Shown here: positions 1-7,625 of the stretch, piece after piece
Layout: every line of letters begins with the position of its first letter
How positions within the stretch are numbered: position 1 is the stretch's first letter
DNA from: SAR86 cluster bacterium
GTDB taxonomy: Bacteria > Pseudomonadota > Gammaproteobacteria > Pseudomonadales > Azotimanducaceae
NCBI GenBank assembly: GCA_013204195.1
Contig: JABMOJ010000566.1
Span: forward strand, 1-14,500
Direction of reading: 5' to 3'
Length of the DNA stretch: 14,500 bases
Made by a program: the position numbers and the translations under genes
The notes under the pieces: generated by a model
The model's database searches: none
Seen by the model: the letters and a program-made list of their open reading frames with translations, nothing else
What the model was told of the DNA's origin: nothing

Positions 1-830
1 CCATTCGCGACCTGCTGACCCACACATCGGGCCTGACCTACGGCTTTATGCAATCTACGGCGGTCGATGCGATGTATCGTGAGCAGGCTGTAGAGCAATC
101 GAAAAGCCTCGAAGAAATGGTTGAGAAGTTGGCCAAAATCCCGCTGCTGTTTTCTCCTGGGACTCGCTGGAGCTATAGCGTTGCGACAGATGTCTGTGGT
201 TATCTGGTGGAGAAGATATCCAACACACCTTTTGATGAATTTTTGCGCGAGCAAATTTTCGAACCGCTGTCCATGGAGGACACTGGTTTCTTCGTGCCCG
301 ACGAGAAAATCCACCGCTTCGCCGCCAATTACCAGCGGACCGAAAACAATGGCCTGCAACTCTTCGACTCACCAGAGACCAGTCACTATCAACGCAGTCC
401 CGGCTTATTTTCCGGCGGCGGCGGGCTCGTCTCAACGGTTCATGACTACTATAAGTTTGCCAGCATGTTATTGAATCAGGGCGAGTATGAAGGCACTCGT
501 ATTCTCGGACGCAAGACGGTGGAACTCATGACGAGCAATCACATGCCCGGCAATGGTGATCTCGCCAGCATGGGCCAGGCGGTCTTTAGTGAGAGCACCT
601 ACGACGGCATCGGCTTTGGCCTCGGGTTTTCCGTTATGCTAGACCCACCAACCGCCCAAATACTGGGTACAGAAGGCGAATTTGCCTGGGGCGGCGCCGC
701 CAGCACCTACTTCTTTATTGATCCCGAAGAAGATATGCTAGTGATATTCCTGACCCAGTTAATGCCCTCATCGGCTTATCCAATTCGCCGGGAATTACGC
801 GTACTCGCCTATCAATCCATTATCGATTAG
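1..830 (+). CDS. Serine hydrolase, beta-lactamase/esterase family (3' part)
   Basis: The 5' end is outside the window; the open frame is read from base 3 and stops with TAG at 828-830. The first visible residues, IRDLLTHTSGL, are the conserved stretch that follows the catalytic SxxK in class C beta-lactamase-like hydrolases (COG1680 type). A Y-S-V triad at 174-182 fits the YxN/YxS motif. A glycine-rich block (GGGGLVST, about 415-435) and a W-G-G at 687-695, in the place of the KTG/HxG motif, complete the fold. The SxxK nucleophile itself is not visible. Such proteins hydrolyse esters, amides or short acyl substrates, and the substrate cannot be told from sequence. The downstream biotin carrier gene starts 12 bp after the stop, so the two may be co-transcribed. 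The family call is solid; the reaction is unknown. Confidence 0.88.
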   Translation, partial: IRDLLTHTSGLTYGFMQSTAVDAMYREQAVEQSKSLEEMVEKLAKIPLLFSPGTRWSYSVATDVCGYLVEKISNTPFDEFLREQIFEPLSMEDTGFFVPDEKIHRFAANYQRTENNGLQLFDSPETSHYQRSPGLFSGGGGLVSTVHDYYKFASMLLNQGEYEGTRILGRKTVELMTSNHMPGNGDLASMGQAVFSESTYDGIGFGLGFSVMLDPPTAQILGTEGEFAWGGAASTYFFIDPEEDMLVIFLTQLMPSSAYPIRRELRVLAYQSIID

Positions 831-842
831 GACAACATAATT

Positions 843-1067
843 ATGTCTAGCCTGCCCATTGAAGCCGAGGTTACCGGTAATGTCTGGAAAATTGAGAAAA
901 AAATAGGCGACCGAGTCGAAGCCGAAGATGTCATCATGATCCTTGAATCCATGAAGATGGAGATCCCGGTGGAGGCACCTTGCGCCGGCACCTTGACAGA
1001 GCTGTTGGTCAAAGAAGAAGACAGCGTCAGCGAAGATCAAGTCGTTGCAATTATCGACGCCGACTAG
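843..1067 (+). CDS. Stand-alone biotin carboxyl carrier (biotinyl-lipoyl domain) protein
   Basis: This 74-residue protein is a single biotinyl-lipoyl domain. The biotinylation motif E-S-M-K-M-E is at residues 35-40, with Lys38 as the expected target of biotin ligase. A conserved G-D-x-V turn precedes it and an A-P-C-A-G-T-L segment follows it, as in the BCCP hairpin. It lacks the long N-terminal region and Ala/Pro linker of AccB, so it is the short type often annotated as acetyl-CoA carboxylase carrier subunit. In known systems biotin on this domain carries CO2 between a biotin carboxylase and a carboxyltransferase. No such partner is visible here; it may lie upstream outside the window or elsewhere. 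The AGGA near 830, overlapping the upstream stop, is a plausible ribosome site about 10 bases before the ATG. Confidence 0.92.
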   Translation: MSSLPIEAEVTGNVWKIEKKIGDRVEAEDVIMILESMKMEIPVEAPCAGTLTELLVKEEDSVSEDQVVAIIDAD

Positions 1068-1113
1068 CCGGCCGACTTCTTCGAGCCGTTAGCATAATCT
1101 CGTCTGACTGGCT

Positions 1114-1926
1114 TTAATCGCCCTTGAATATCGCCGGCCGCTTGGCAAAAAAAGCGGCAATACCCTCGGCTCGATCATCGGTCAGGGTGGTGAGAATATT
1201 CTGATCTGCATCCATATGCATCATCGCATCATCCATCGATGCGCTCACCGCGTTGATACTCTGTTTGATCATTTGTACGGCGACCGGCGGCTGGCCTGCA
1301 TATTTTTCCGCCATAGCCAGGGCCGCAGACTGCAGTTGCTCGGCGGGCACAACTTGATCCAGGAACCCCCATTCGAGCAGGGTCTGCGCATCCTCACGCT
1401 CGCCCAACATAATCATTCGCTTGGCCCGTGCCGGACCCACAAGTCGCACACACAAGGGCAGCGCATGCCAGGCCAAATTGATGCCCAAATTCACCTCCGG
1501 GTAGCCGCAGAAACAATCCGCTGCGCCGATTCTAAAGTCGCAGGCGGTTGGAATACAAACACCCCCGCCGAGAGCCGCACCTTGTATCGCAGCAATGGTC
1601 ACCTGGGGTATCTCTAGGATCGCCCGAATCATCCGCGCACCCAACCCATGCTGGCGTCGCCGCATCACCATGGTTGGCCGCGGCTCGACATTTGGCGCTT
1701 TAAGATCTGCGCCAGCACTAAAATGTTTACCATTACCAACGAACACCACCACCCGCGTTTGCTCGTCATCTATAAAGCCGCGACTGACCTGCTCAATATC
1801 ACGCATCAAACCTGTATTCAGGGCATTGAGGGCAGCAGGGCGGTTGAGCTTAACAAACGTCACATGGCCTTGCCTTTCCACTTCTATGATTTCATAGGAG
1901 ATGACTTGCAGATCATTCGAACTCAT
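1114..1926 (-). CDS. Crotonase-family enoyl-CoA hydratase/isomerase
   Basis: The protein has 270 residues, the usual crotonase length. The oxyanion-hole segments are present: HFSAGADL at residues 68-75 and GAALGGG at 116-122. Of the two glutamates used by classical enoyl-CoA hydratase, the second is kept (Glu144 in GYPEVNLG). The first, which normally follows GGG in the GGGCEL motif, is Cys124 here (GGGVCIPTACD). A plain hydratase is therefore less likely than an isomerase, dehalogenase, lyase or thioesterase-type crotonase. The C-terminal part contains the family's helix with PPVAVQMIK. It follows the ABC-type operon on the same strand with a 55-bp gap and converges on the biotin carrier gene. 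The ATG is preceded by AAGGTG at a suitable distance. The substrate is unknown. Confidence 0.9.
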   Translation of the reverse strand: MSSNDLQVISYEIIEVERQGHVTFVKLNRPAALNALNTGLMRDIEQVSRGFIDDEQTRVVVFVGNGKHFSAGADLKAPNVEPRPTMVMRRRQHGLGARMIRAILEIPQVTIAAIQGAALGGGVCIPTACDFRIGAADCFCGYPEVNLGINLAWHALPLCVRLVGPARAKRMIMLGEREDAQTLLEWGFLDQVVPAEQLQSAALAMAEKYAGQPPVAVQMIKQSINAVSASMDDAMMHMDADQNILTTLTDDRAEGIAAFFAKRPAIFKGD

Positions 1927-1981
1927 GGGTACACCTTGTACAGTTTTTTAGTAACTCAATTCCCGCCTTAACACAGGTCGC

Positions 1982-2989
1982 CTATAACGCCTCAGCGTCT
2001 ATGAAATCAATCATTCCACGGGCTAACAGCCCGTAGTCATAATGACTGATCTTATAGGCCCAGTGTTCAACGTCATTACCCAGACCATAGATCAGACGAT
2101 CTTCGACGGAGAAATCTGAACCGAGAGAGACAGAAATCCAGCATTCACTAGCAACCATAACACCCCTGATCAACAAGGTCTTATTATTGATCAGGTCGAA
2201 TTGCGCGGCAATAGCATCCCGCCAATCGATGCTATTGAAAGTCTGCACATCCTGAAGTCGAAGATTGACGAGCGCCCGAGTCACCTCGTCAGCGGCGCCC
2301 GCATAGGGTACCGACACACCATTAGGAAGATTGGTAATGCGCGCATTTTCAACCTGACCAAGCGCATCACTCTTATTGCTGATCTCGACTCGCCGAGCAT
2401 TTGGCTGACTAAGTATCACGGCTTTTATCTGCTCAGAGTCAACGTTCAAAATCACTGGCGAAAGCCATTTTTCCGGCGTCGAGTTCAACACCAGGCCTTG
2501 ATCAACCAGCCACGCCTGATCCTGCTCAGGTAGCCGAATATATTGACCCGCACGACTGACCGGCGCGGCACCTACTAACAATGACCAACGCTGATTCGGC
2601 GTCCGCAATTCCACATAAGTCGCGGCACCATTTTGAGTGTCGCGGTCGGCAAGACCCAATGCTGCAAACCGCGAAGGATTGCTGGTCTTTCGTTCCAGGT
2701 AAAGCATATCCGCCAAACCTCGTAATAACCTCGACAATTGCGCCATGTCAACGCGATAGCCCTCACGGTCAACAACCCGCCACACACCCGCGCGCTTTTC
2801 TAGCGTGACCGCGGCCTGACCTGAATTAATACTGACATGCGCGACCTGGTCAAGACTGGGCTTGAGATCAGCAAAGACCACCCGACCTAACTGTAACGCC
2901 ACTGGGTCAGTATCTCGGGCACTGAAGTAGGCGAGCGTCATCAGCACCATAACTGCGATCATGAGCATACCCGTCGAGCGCTTATCCAC
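1982..2989 (-). CDS. DUF4340 domain protein, exporter-associated
   Basis: This 335-residue protein has one N-terminal membrane segment (about residues 8-24, LMIAVMVLMTLAYF) and a large, presumably periplasmic, remainder. The pattern resembles DUF4340, with a W-R-V-V strand followed by repeated beta-rich units containing conserved W residues and a YIRLPEQ element. DUF4340 proteins commonly follow GldG-like genes in ABC exporter operons, as here, with a 33-bp gap after the GldG-like stop. The start codon is GTG, supported by a GAGAG six bases upstream; the ATG at codon 8 lacks a good ribosome site and would cut into the membrane anchor. The biochemical role is unknown. I infer that it is an envelope accessory subunit of the transporter encoded upstream. 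Confidence 0.82.
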   Translation of the reverse strand: MDKRSTGMLMIAVMVLMTLAYFSARDTDPVALQLGRVVFADLKPSLDQVAHVSINSGQAAVTLEKRAGVWRVVDREGYRVDMAQLSRLLRGLADMLYLERKTSNPSRFAALGLADRDTQNGAATYVELRTPNQRWSLLVGAAPVSRAGQYIRLPEQDQAWLVDQGLVLNSTPEKWLSPVILNVDSEQIKAVILSQPNARRVEISNKSDALGQVENARITNLPNGVSVPYAGAADEVTRALVNLRLQDVQTFNSIDWRDAIAAQFDLINNKTLLIRGVMVASECWISVSLGSDFSVEDRLIYGLGNDVEHWAYKISHYDYGLLARGMIDFIDAEAL

Positions 2990-3022
2990 AGATATCTCTC
3001 GCCAGGCTTAATCTCTTGCCGC

Positions 3023-4870
3023 TCATGATTCTCGTCTGCTGCTGACCTGATGTAAGCGTAAATACTTCAGCACCAGCAGCACGAATATCAGTAACAACGG
3101 CATCAGCACGATATTCATGAATTTCAGGGTTGAACCCAGCATCTCGATATCCTTATCCAGTTGATGACGCACATTACGCAAGGCTTTACGGATTCGCAGT
3201 TTCTCTTGCTGAAAACGCACCAAAGTCGCTTCCTGCTCAGGACTCAGACTCATCAGATTCTGCTCATCTCGGCTCGATTCAAGCTCGCCAAGTTGGCGCT
3301 CCGCCTCTGCCAATTGTGATTGCAGATCATTCGCGCTGTTGAGGTAGCTGGCCTCGGCTTCCCGCCGTAGATCCTGAACAACGTCAAAGGGGCGAGTAAA
3401 CCGCCCGCGACTACGAATACTGATGAGCGCCGATGAACCTGTGAGATTATCGACGGCATTCGTGACGAAATCTCCGTTGTTAGCCCAAGGAGTCACGATT
3501 CTCTGCCCAAAGAAGTCCTGCAATTGAACCCACAGCCGGTCAGACAGAATATCGGTGTCGGCGACGACAATCACGTTCAAATTATTTGGACTCGGCACGC
3601 TACTTTCTCCACCGAGCGGGAGTGTATATTGGCTCGAGGCAGAACCCGTAATGCGCACGGCGACCGGATAAAATTGCCCCGTAGCTTTAAAATCAGGCAG
3701 TAATTCGCTTGGATCACCGAGCATTTTTAGGCGCAAGCGTTCTATCGGCATCGCATACTCACTAGACGCCATCAACACATCAACCTGGGTCGAGCGCTGA
3801 TCAAGTACATCCAAAATACCCGCCGTACTGACATTGATAGTTTCAAGGGAGGACAAGGTGACATCTTCAATATTAAAATTTTGTGCTTGCAGCCCCAAGA
3901 TGCTCAGGTGCCTGACGGGCTGGCCATCGACGCCGCTGACAGTCAGCGCCTGTTGCGAGTCGCCCAGCACCACATCCTTGCGCAGTTGCACCCCCCAGCC
4001 GGCCAAAAGTGGAAAGTCGATGGTTGTTTCAGCGCCACTTATGCCCATCATCGGGTTAACCTGAGACTGATCTGTCTCTGCTAGAGGATCGACGAACACC
4101 AAGACATGACCGCCAGACAACGCGAACTGATCGATACTCGACAGCAGACTTTCTGCCAGACCACGGGGTTGAATGAGCACCAACAGATCTAGGTCTGCGG
4201 GCAGTGACTCAGCACCGGGGGTGATAGTCTGAAGCTCACTCGCCTGATCTATCTGATCGATGACCACCCAGGCCGGCGTGGTCTGGAAGGTATTCATATC
4301 CATGTCGCCCTGGACTTTGAGCGTCGACAACAGCCCAACCTTCGGCTTCTTCTGCACTAAAAGATTCTGAATTAACTTGCTGATTTCATATTCAAGAAAC
4401 GCTTCTTTGTCTGGCTGAAAGAAGCCGATAACCTGCTGATCATCCAACGCATTAGTGGCGGCCAAGCCAAAATATAGCTCGTCGCCGGCATTGTTGACCG
4501 GCACACCTTGCAGCCCAAAGGCTGCCGCACGATCCTCGGCGTCAGAAAAAGGTTCTGGGTCGATTAACTGCAAATTGATTTTTCCAGGCGCCAGCAGTGC
4601 GTACTCCTGTAATAGCTCGCGCACACGATTGGCATAAGCACGCAACGTCGTCAGATCTTCACTGGCTTTTTCGGAAAAGAAAAAGTACAAATTAATCGGC
4701 TCATCAATTTGCTGGACGATTTCGCGGGTACCGGCAGCCAGAGTGAATAATTTGTTCTCCGTCAGATCAACCCTGACCCCACTGAACCACAAATTATTCA
4801 ACAGAGTGACCATTAGAAAAGCCACCGCAAGCAAGGCCAGACCCAGACCAGAAATGAGATTTCTATTCAT
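3023..4870 (-). CDS. GldG-like ABC-transporter auxiliary protein
   Basis: The 615-residue protein has a membrane segment near residues 6-26. It is followed by the typical opening V-R-V-D-L-T-E-N-K-L-F-T-L of the GldG/'ABC-type uncharacterized transport system' family. A long extracytoplasmic part follows, then a charged, coiled-coil-like stretch (about 515-580, rich in E, Q, L and R) and a C-terminal membrane helix (about 585-607). In gliding Bacteroidetes GldG works with GldA and GldF, but this architecture is widespread in non-gliding bacteria, where its substrate is unknown. The start ATG has AGGA six bases upstream, overlapping the stop of the permease gene (8-bp gap), so translational coupling is likely. 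The family assignment is good; the function is open. Confidence 0.87.
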   Translation of the reverse strand: MNRNLISGLGLALLAVAFLMVTLLNNLWFSGVRVDLTENKLFTLAAGTREIVQQIDEPINLYFFFSEKASEDLTTLRAYANRVRELLQEYALLAPGKINLQLIDPEPFSDAEDRAAAFGLQGVPVNNAGDELYFGLAATNALDDQQVIGFFQPDKEAFLEYEISKLIQNLLVQKKPKVGLLSTLKVQGDMDMNTFQTTPAWVVIDQIDQASELQTITPGAESLPADLDLLVLIQPRGLAESLLSSIDQFALSGGHVLVFVDPLAETDQSQVNPMMGISGAETTIDFPLLAGWGVQLRKDVVLGDSQQALTVSGVDGQPVRHLSILGLQAQNFNIEDVTLSSLETINVSTAGILDVLDQRSTQVDVLMASSEYAMPIERLRLKMLGDPSELLPDFKATGQFYPVAVRITGSASSQYTLPLGGESSVPSPNNLNVIVVADTDILSDRLWVQLQDFFGQRIVTPWANNGDFVTNAVDNLTGSSALISIRSRGRFTRPFDVVQDLRREAEASYLNSANDLQSQLAEAERQLGELESSRDEQNLMSLSPEQEATLVRFQQEKLRIRKALRNVRHQLDKDIEMLGSTLKFMNIVLMPLLLIFVLLVLKYLRLHQVSSRRES

Positions 4871-4878
4871 CGACTTTC

Positions 4879-5613
4879 CTATTGTCCCTGTTTCATTTCA
4901 ACAACCACCGTGGTCGCGACCAACCAGACCAAAATCACGGAGAAAAAGAACACTAGATCCTGCAGGCCCAAAACACCTTTAGCGATAGCGCCGAAGTGAG
5001 TCAAAAAGCTCAGGCTCGCCACGGTATCAACCACAATAATAGGTAACCAATCCCTAAATACGTTCAACACCAGGGGAAAGCCCGCCAGCACAAACAACAG
5101 ACACACGACGCCCGTTAAAATAAAGGCGACGACCTGACTTTTACTCACCGCAGACATGCAGGAGCCAATCGCCAAAAACCCACCGACCATCAGCCAGCTA
5201 CCAATATAGCTGGCAAATATTACGCCGTTATCCGGATCGCCAAGATAATTAACTGTCAACCAGACAGGAAATGTGAGCAGCAACGCCAGGCCCGCGAACA
5301 GCCAAGCCGCCAAGAATTTACCCAACACGGCCTGGAAAACCGTGATCGGCAGGGTCAACAGTAATTCAATGGACCCAGACTTTCTTTCCTCAGACCACAG
5401 TCGCATGGAAATCGCCGGCACTAAAAACAGATACAGCCAGGGATGAAAAGTGAAAAAAGGTGTCAGATCTGCCTGCTCACGTTCAAACAAATTACCCATA
5501 TAGAAGGTAAATACGCCTGAGAGCACTAAGAAAATAAGAATGAAAACATAAGCCAACGGTGTTGCAAAATAGCTGCGCATCTCCCGACCGGCAATCACCG
5601 TGATTCCATTCAT
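4879..5613 (-). CDS. ABC-2 type permease, GldF-like
   Basis: This 244-residue, very hydrophobic protein has about six membrane helices. The first is near residues 20-40. A cytoplasmic-side motif, R-L-W-S-E-E-R-K-S-G-S-I-E-L-L-L-T-L-P, lies around residues 70-90 and is diagnostic for ABC-2 permeases of the GldF/NosY type, as it is thought to contact the ATPase. Four more helices follow. The start ATG overlaps the stop of the upstream ATPase gene by 4 bases (ATGA, 5610-5613), a classic coupled operon junction. With the ATPase it should form the exporter core in the inner membrane. The substrate is unknown; the GldG-like and DUF4340 proteins downstream are its likely envelope partners. Confidence 0.92.
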   Translation of the reverse strand: MNGITVIAGREMRSYFATPLAYVFILIFLVLSGVFTFYMGNLFEREQADLTPFFTFHPWLYLFLVPAISMRLWSEERKSGSIELLLTLPITVFQAVLGKFLAAWLFAGLALLLTFPVWLTVNYLGDPDNGVIFASYIGSWLMVGGFLAIGSCMSAVSKSQVVAFILTGVVCLLFVLAGFPLVLNVFRDWLPIIVVDTVASLSFLTHFGAIAKGVLGLQDLVFFFSVILVWLVATTVVVEMKQGQ

Positions 5614-6548
5614 GAGTTTAGCTCCTGGGTCACTGCTCGAAAGACTTCATCGAGCTTGCCCTTCTCCTGATTGATACTCACGACAGGCAGTTGACGATCT
5701 CGAACCATATGACTCACATCCAGTAGAATCGATTGATCCTTGTAGCGGGGAAACAAGGTCAACTGGTTGTTCTCTGTAATGGATTCAACCAACGCGACCT
5801 GCGCCAATCCGGCAAACGCCCCAAGAAAATCGCCAGCCGTCACCGACTCATCAAAGTCGAGAGTCAGGGCACCATGATATTTCGAACGCTGCTCAAGTTC
5901 ATCGGGCCGACAATCCGCGACGACCTTCCCTTCAGCGATAATCATGGCGCGACTGCAAACCGCAGTCACCTCTTCGAGAATATGGGTGGATATAATCACA
6001 ATTTTATCTTTTGCCAAGCCGCGAATCATCTCACGCACCTGATGTTTTTGATTCGGGTCTAACCCATCGGTAGGCTCATCGAGGATCAATATCTTCGGAT
6101 CGTGAATAATGGCCTGAGCTAATCCGACTCGACGTTTGAAACCCTTGGACAGGGTCTCGATGCGTTGATCAAGCACTGCTTGCAGCGACATGGTATCTAC
6201 GACCTGCTGAAATCGCTCGTTGGCATAGGCGCCCTTCAAATGCCGCGCAGCGGCAACAAAATTCAAAAAGCTACGGGGTGTCATCTCCTCATAGCAAGGG
6301 GCACCTTCTGGCAGATAGCCCATCTGTCGCTGCGCAGCAATCGTGTCTTGCTCTATATCACAGCCGAAAATGGTAACTCGTCCGGCACTGGGCTTGAGGA
6401 ACCCTGTCACGATTTTCATCGTCGTCGACTTGCCAGCCCCGTTGGGCCCTAAGAAGCCGAGCACTTCGCCCGGCGCCACAGAGAATGAAATATCATTAAC
6501 TGCCAGCAGGGCACCGAATTTTTTGACCAGATGGCTAATCTCAATCAT
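5610..6548 (-). CDS. ABC transporter ATP-binding protein, GldA-like
   Basis: This 312-residue ATPase has a complete nucleotide-binding domain. Walker A GPNGAGKST is at residues 34-42, the Q-loop at Gln75, the signature LSKGFKRRVGLAQA from residue 133, Walker B with catalytic Glu (ILILDEP) at 153-159, D-loop GLDP at 162-165 and H-loop His189. After about residue 215 comes a C-terminal extension of roughly 100 residues, typical of drug/GldA-type ABC-2 ATPases. It is the first gene of the four-gene operon and overlaps the permease gene by 4 bases. The ATG is preceded by AAGGGG at good spacing. All catalytic residues are present, so it should be active. The ATPase call is secure; the GldA-like label rests on the neighbouring genes. 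Confidence 0.95.
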   Translation of the reverse strand: MIEISHLVKKFGALLAVNDISFSVAPGEVLGFLGPNGAGKSTTMKIVTGFLKPSAGRVTIFGCDIEQDTIAAQRQMGYLPEGAPCYEEMTPRSFLNFVAAARHLKGAYANERFQQVVDTMSLQAVLDQRIETLSKGFKRRVGLAQAIIHDPKILILDEPTDGLDPNQKHQVREMIRGLAKDKIVIISTHILEEVTAVCSRAMIIAEGKVVADCRPDELEQRSKYHGALTLDFDESVTAGDFLGAFAGLAQVALVESITENNQLTLFPRYKDQSILLDVSHMVRDRQLPVVSINQEKGKLDEVFRAVTQELNS

Positions 6549-6920
6549 TTTTCGCCCCTTGGAAAATGGGCCATATTAACCTCATTGCTACACCTCGCAA
6601 AGTAAACACGCAACAGAGTTGATGTAGCGCGGTACAAGATTGCAACCGCAGATTGGAGAAACATAGACCCAGAGAGCAGGCGAAATAGCTGAAGACACGG
6701 CGGATCAGCGCAAATGATCCACTCACGCCAAAACGAGACTTCAATAGAATGAAGCAAGAACCAGAACCGCGAAATTAACCGTCAAGCACATCAGGCCCAG
6801 CCGTCTGCTTGTTGTCAGGTGCGCCGCGAACACATGACTGCCATCACGCCGCATTAGCAGCGACCGACATGCACTTCAGACAGCCCTTCCCCGCACATGC
6901 CCCGAGCGACACCACCGCTG
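6549..6920. other. Gene-poor stretch upstream of the ABC operon
   Basis: I see no convincing gene in these 372 bases. Minus-strand open frames overlapping 6541-6757 have no recognisable motif, and two of them overlap each other in different frames. A short inverted repeat, GGATCA at 6702-6707 and TGATCC at 6715-6720, is present. The promoter of the exporter operon must lie here or further upstream, but I could not pick a convincing -35/-10 pair. Confidence 0.5.
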
Positions 6921-7103
6921 TTACAACCGATCGGTCAAGTACACCGTGTAAGTCTCACCTCGAAAATAGGGTGCCCGTCTGTTTTTAGCTCGACGGGACG
7001 GCGTCGCTCGGAACAAGTCTTGGAGTACGCGACCAAAGGATCGTCGCCGCTTTTGGCGCCGCTCTACACCCGAGCGTCGCTCCGCAAAGGTCATTTTATG
7101 CAT
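6921..7103 (-). CDS. Small arginine-rich hypothetical protein
   Basis: The protein has 60 residues, of which 15 are Arg and 3 are Lys against only about five acidic residues. The N-terminal half carries an ERRSGVERR segment followed by a QKRRR cluster; a second basic patch, SRRAKNRR, is near residues 36-43. The tail, Y-T-V-Y-L-T-D, looks beta-prone. The main support for a real gene is a perfect GGAGG (complement of 7111-7115) with a 7-base spacer before the ATG. No in-frame alternative start lies just upstream. I do not recognise a named family, though short proteins with 'RRSG..RR' repeats occur in other proteobacteria. The charge suggests nucleic-acid or polyanion binding, which is inference only. 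It is divergent from the 81-residue gene at 7283. Confidence 0.6.
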   Translation of the reverse strand: MHKMTFAERRSGVERRQKRRRSFGRVLQDLFRATPSRRAKNRRAPYFRGETYTVYLTDRL

Positions 7104-7246
7104 TCTAGCGCCTCCATCATGCCGACATAATAGCGCTCCTAGGGCCCGCTCCGAAGAACCGAAAGGTCCTAAAAGCCATCGGTGCTTATTCTTACTCGCT
7201 ATTTCTCACAAAACGACCGGAACGGTGTATCGGCAATCTTTACGCC

Positions 7247-7276
7247 TTGTTTTACTGAACGCCAATTGAGTATATT
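7247..7276 (+). promoter_or_regulatory. Candidate sigma70 promoter for a leaderless mRNA
   Basis: A TTGTTT at 7247-7252 and a TATATT at 7271-7276 are separated by 18 bp. A start 7 bases after the -10 would fall at 7283, which is the A of the ATG of the next gene. No Shine-Dalgarno sequence precedes that ATG, so leaderless translation is consistent. It is predicted by eye only. Confidence 0.5.
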
Positions 7277-7282
7277 AGCGCC

Positions 7283-7528
7283 ATGCCACGCCAAGAAAGA
7301 CTCAGCAAAGCCGATGCTCTGGCCTTTATATTGACCTACATCGTGGTCGAACAAGGCTGTGCCTTTGAGTTAAACCCCCCTCGCCTGTTCCAGATGATGA
7401 CACTGGCCAGCACCGCCGTCGAACAACTTGCGTCCGAGGAGGATGCCATACCCCATGAGGTCTTGGAGGCTCTGGCGCTGACCTTGATCGAACAAATCCA
7501 ATGCCAAACGCTGACTAACATTGCATGA
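7283..7528 (+). CDS. Hypothetical protein, 81 aa
   Basis: I do not recognise the family. The 81 residues look mostly helical and mildly acidic, with a hydrophobic helix near residues 12-24 (ALAFILTYIVVEQG), a P-R-L-F-Q-M-M helix in the middle and a final helix, EVLEALALTLIEQIQ. There is no signal peptide and no zinc or catalytic motif. The ATG has no ribosome binding site but lies where the candidate promoter would start transcription. The stop TGA is 97 bp before the HAD gene on the same strand, so the two could share a transcript. Codon use is similar to that of neighbouring genes, which supports coding. It could be a small regulatory or partner protein; no function is claimed. Confidence 0.6.
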   Translation: MPRQERLSKADALAFILTYIVVEQGCAFELNPPRLFQMMTLASTAVEQLASEEDAIPHEVLEALALTLIEQIQCQTLTNIA

Positions 7529-7625
7529 AGCCGGGGATTGCAGCTTGCCATACAGGCTAGATAGCGAACACTTCCAGCAGACTTCAAGGTAAACTCGCAC
7601 CATCAACTTCTGACAGTAAGAAACC

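Noticed and set aside
1648..1971. 107-codon plus-strand open frame
   Set aside because: It is antisense to the crotonase gene, whose motifs are clear, and shows no motif of its own.
6541..6757. Two minus-strand open frames upstream of the ABC ATPase gene
   Set aside because: They overlap each other in different frames, have Cys-rich unstructured sequence and lack family motifs; the ATPase has its own well-placed ribosome site.
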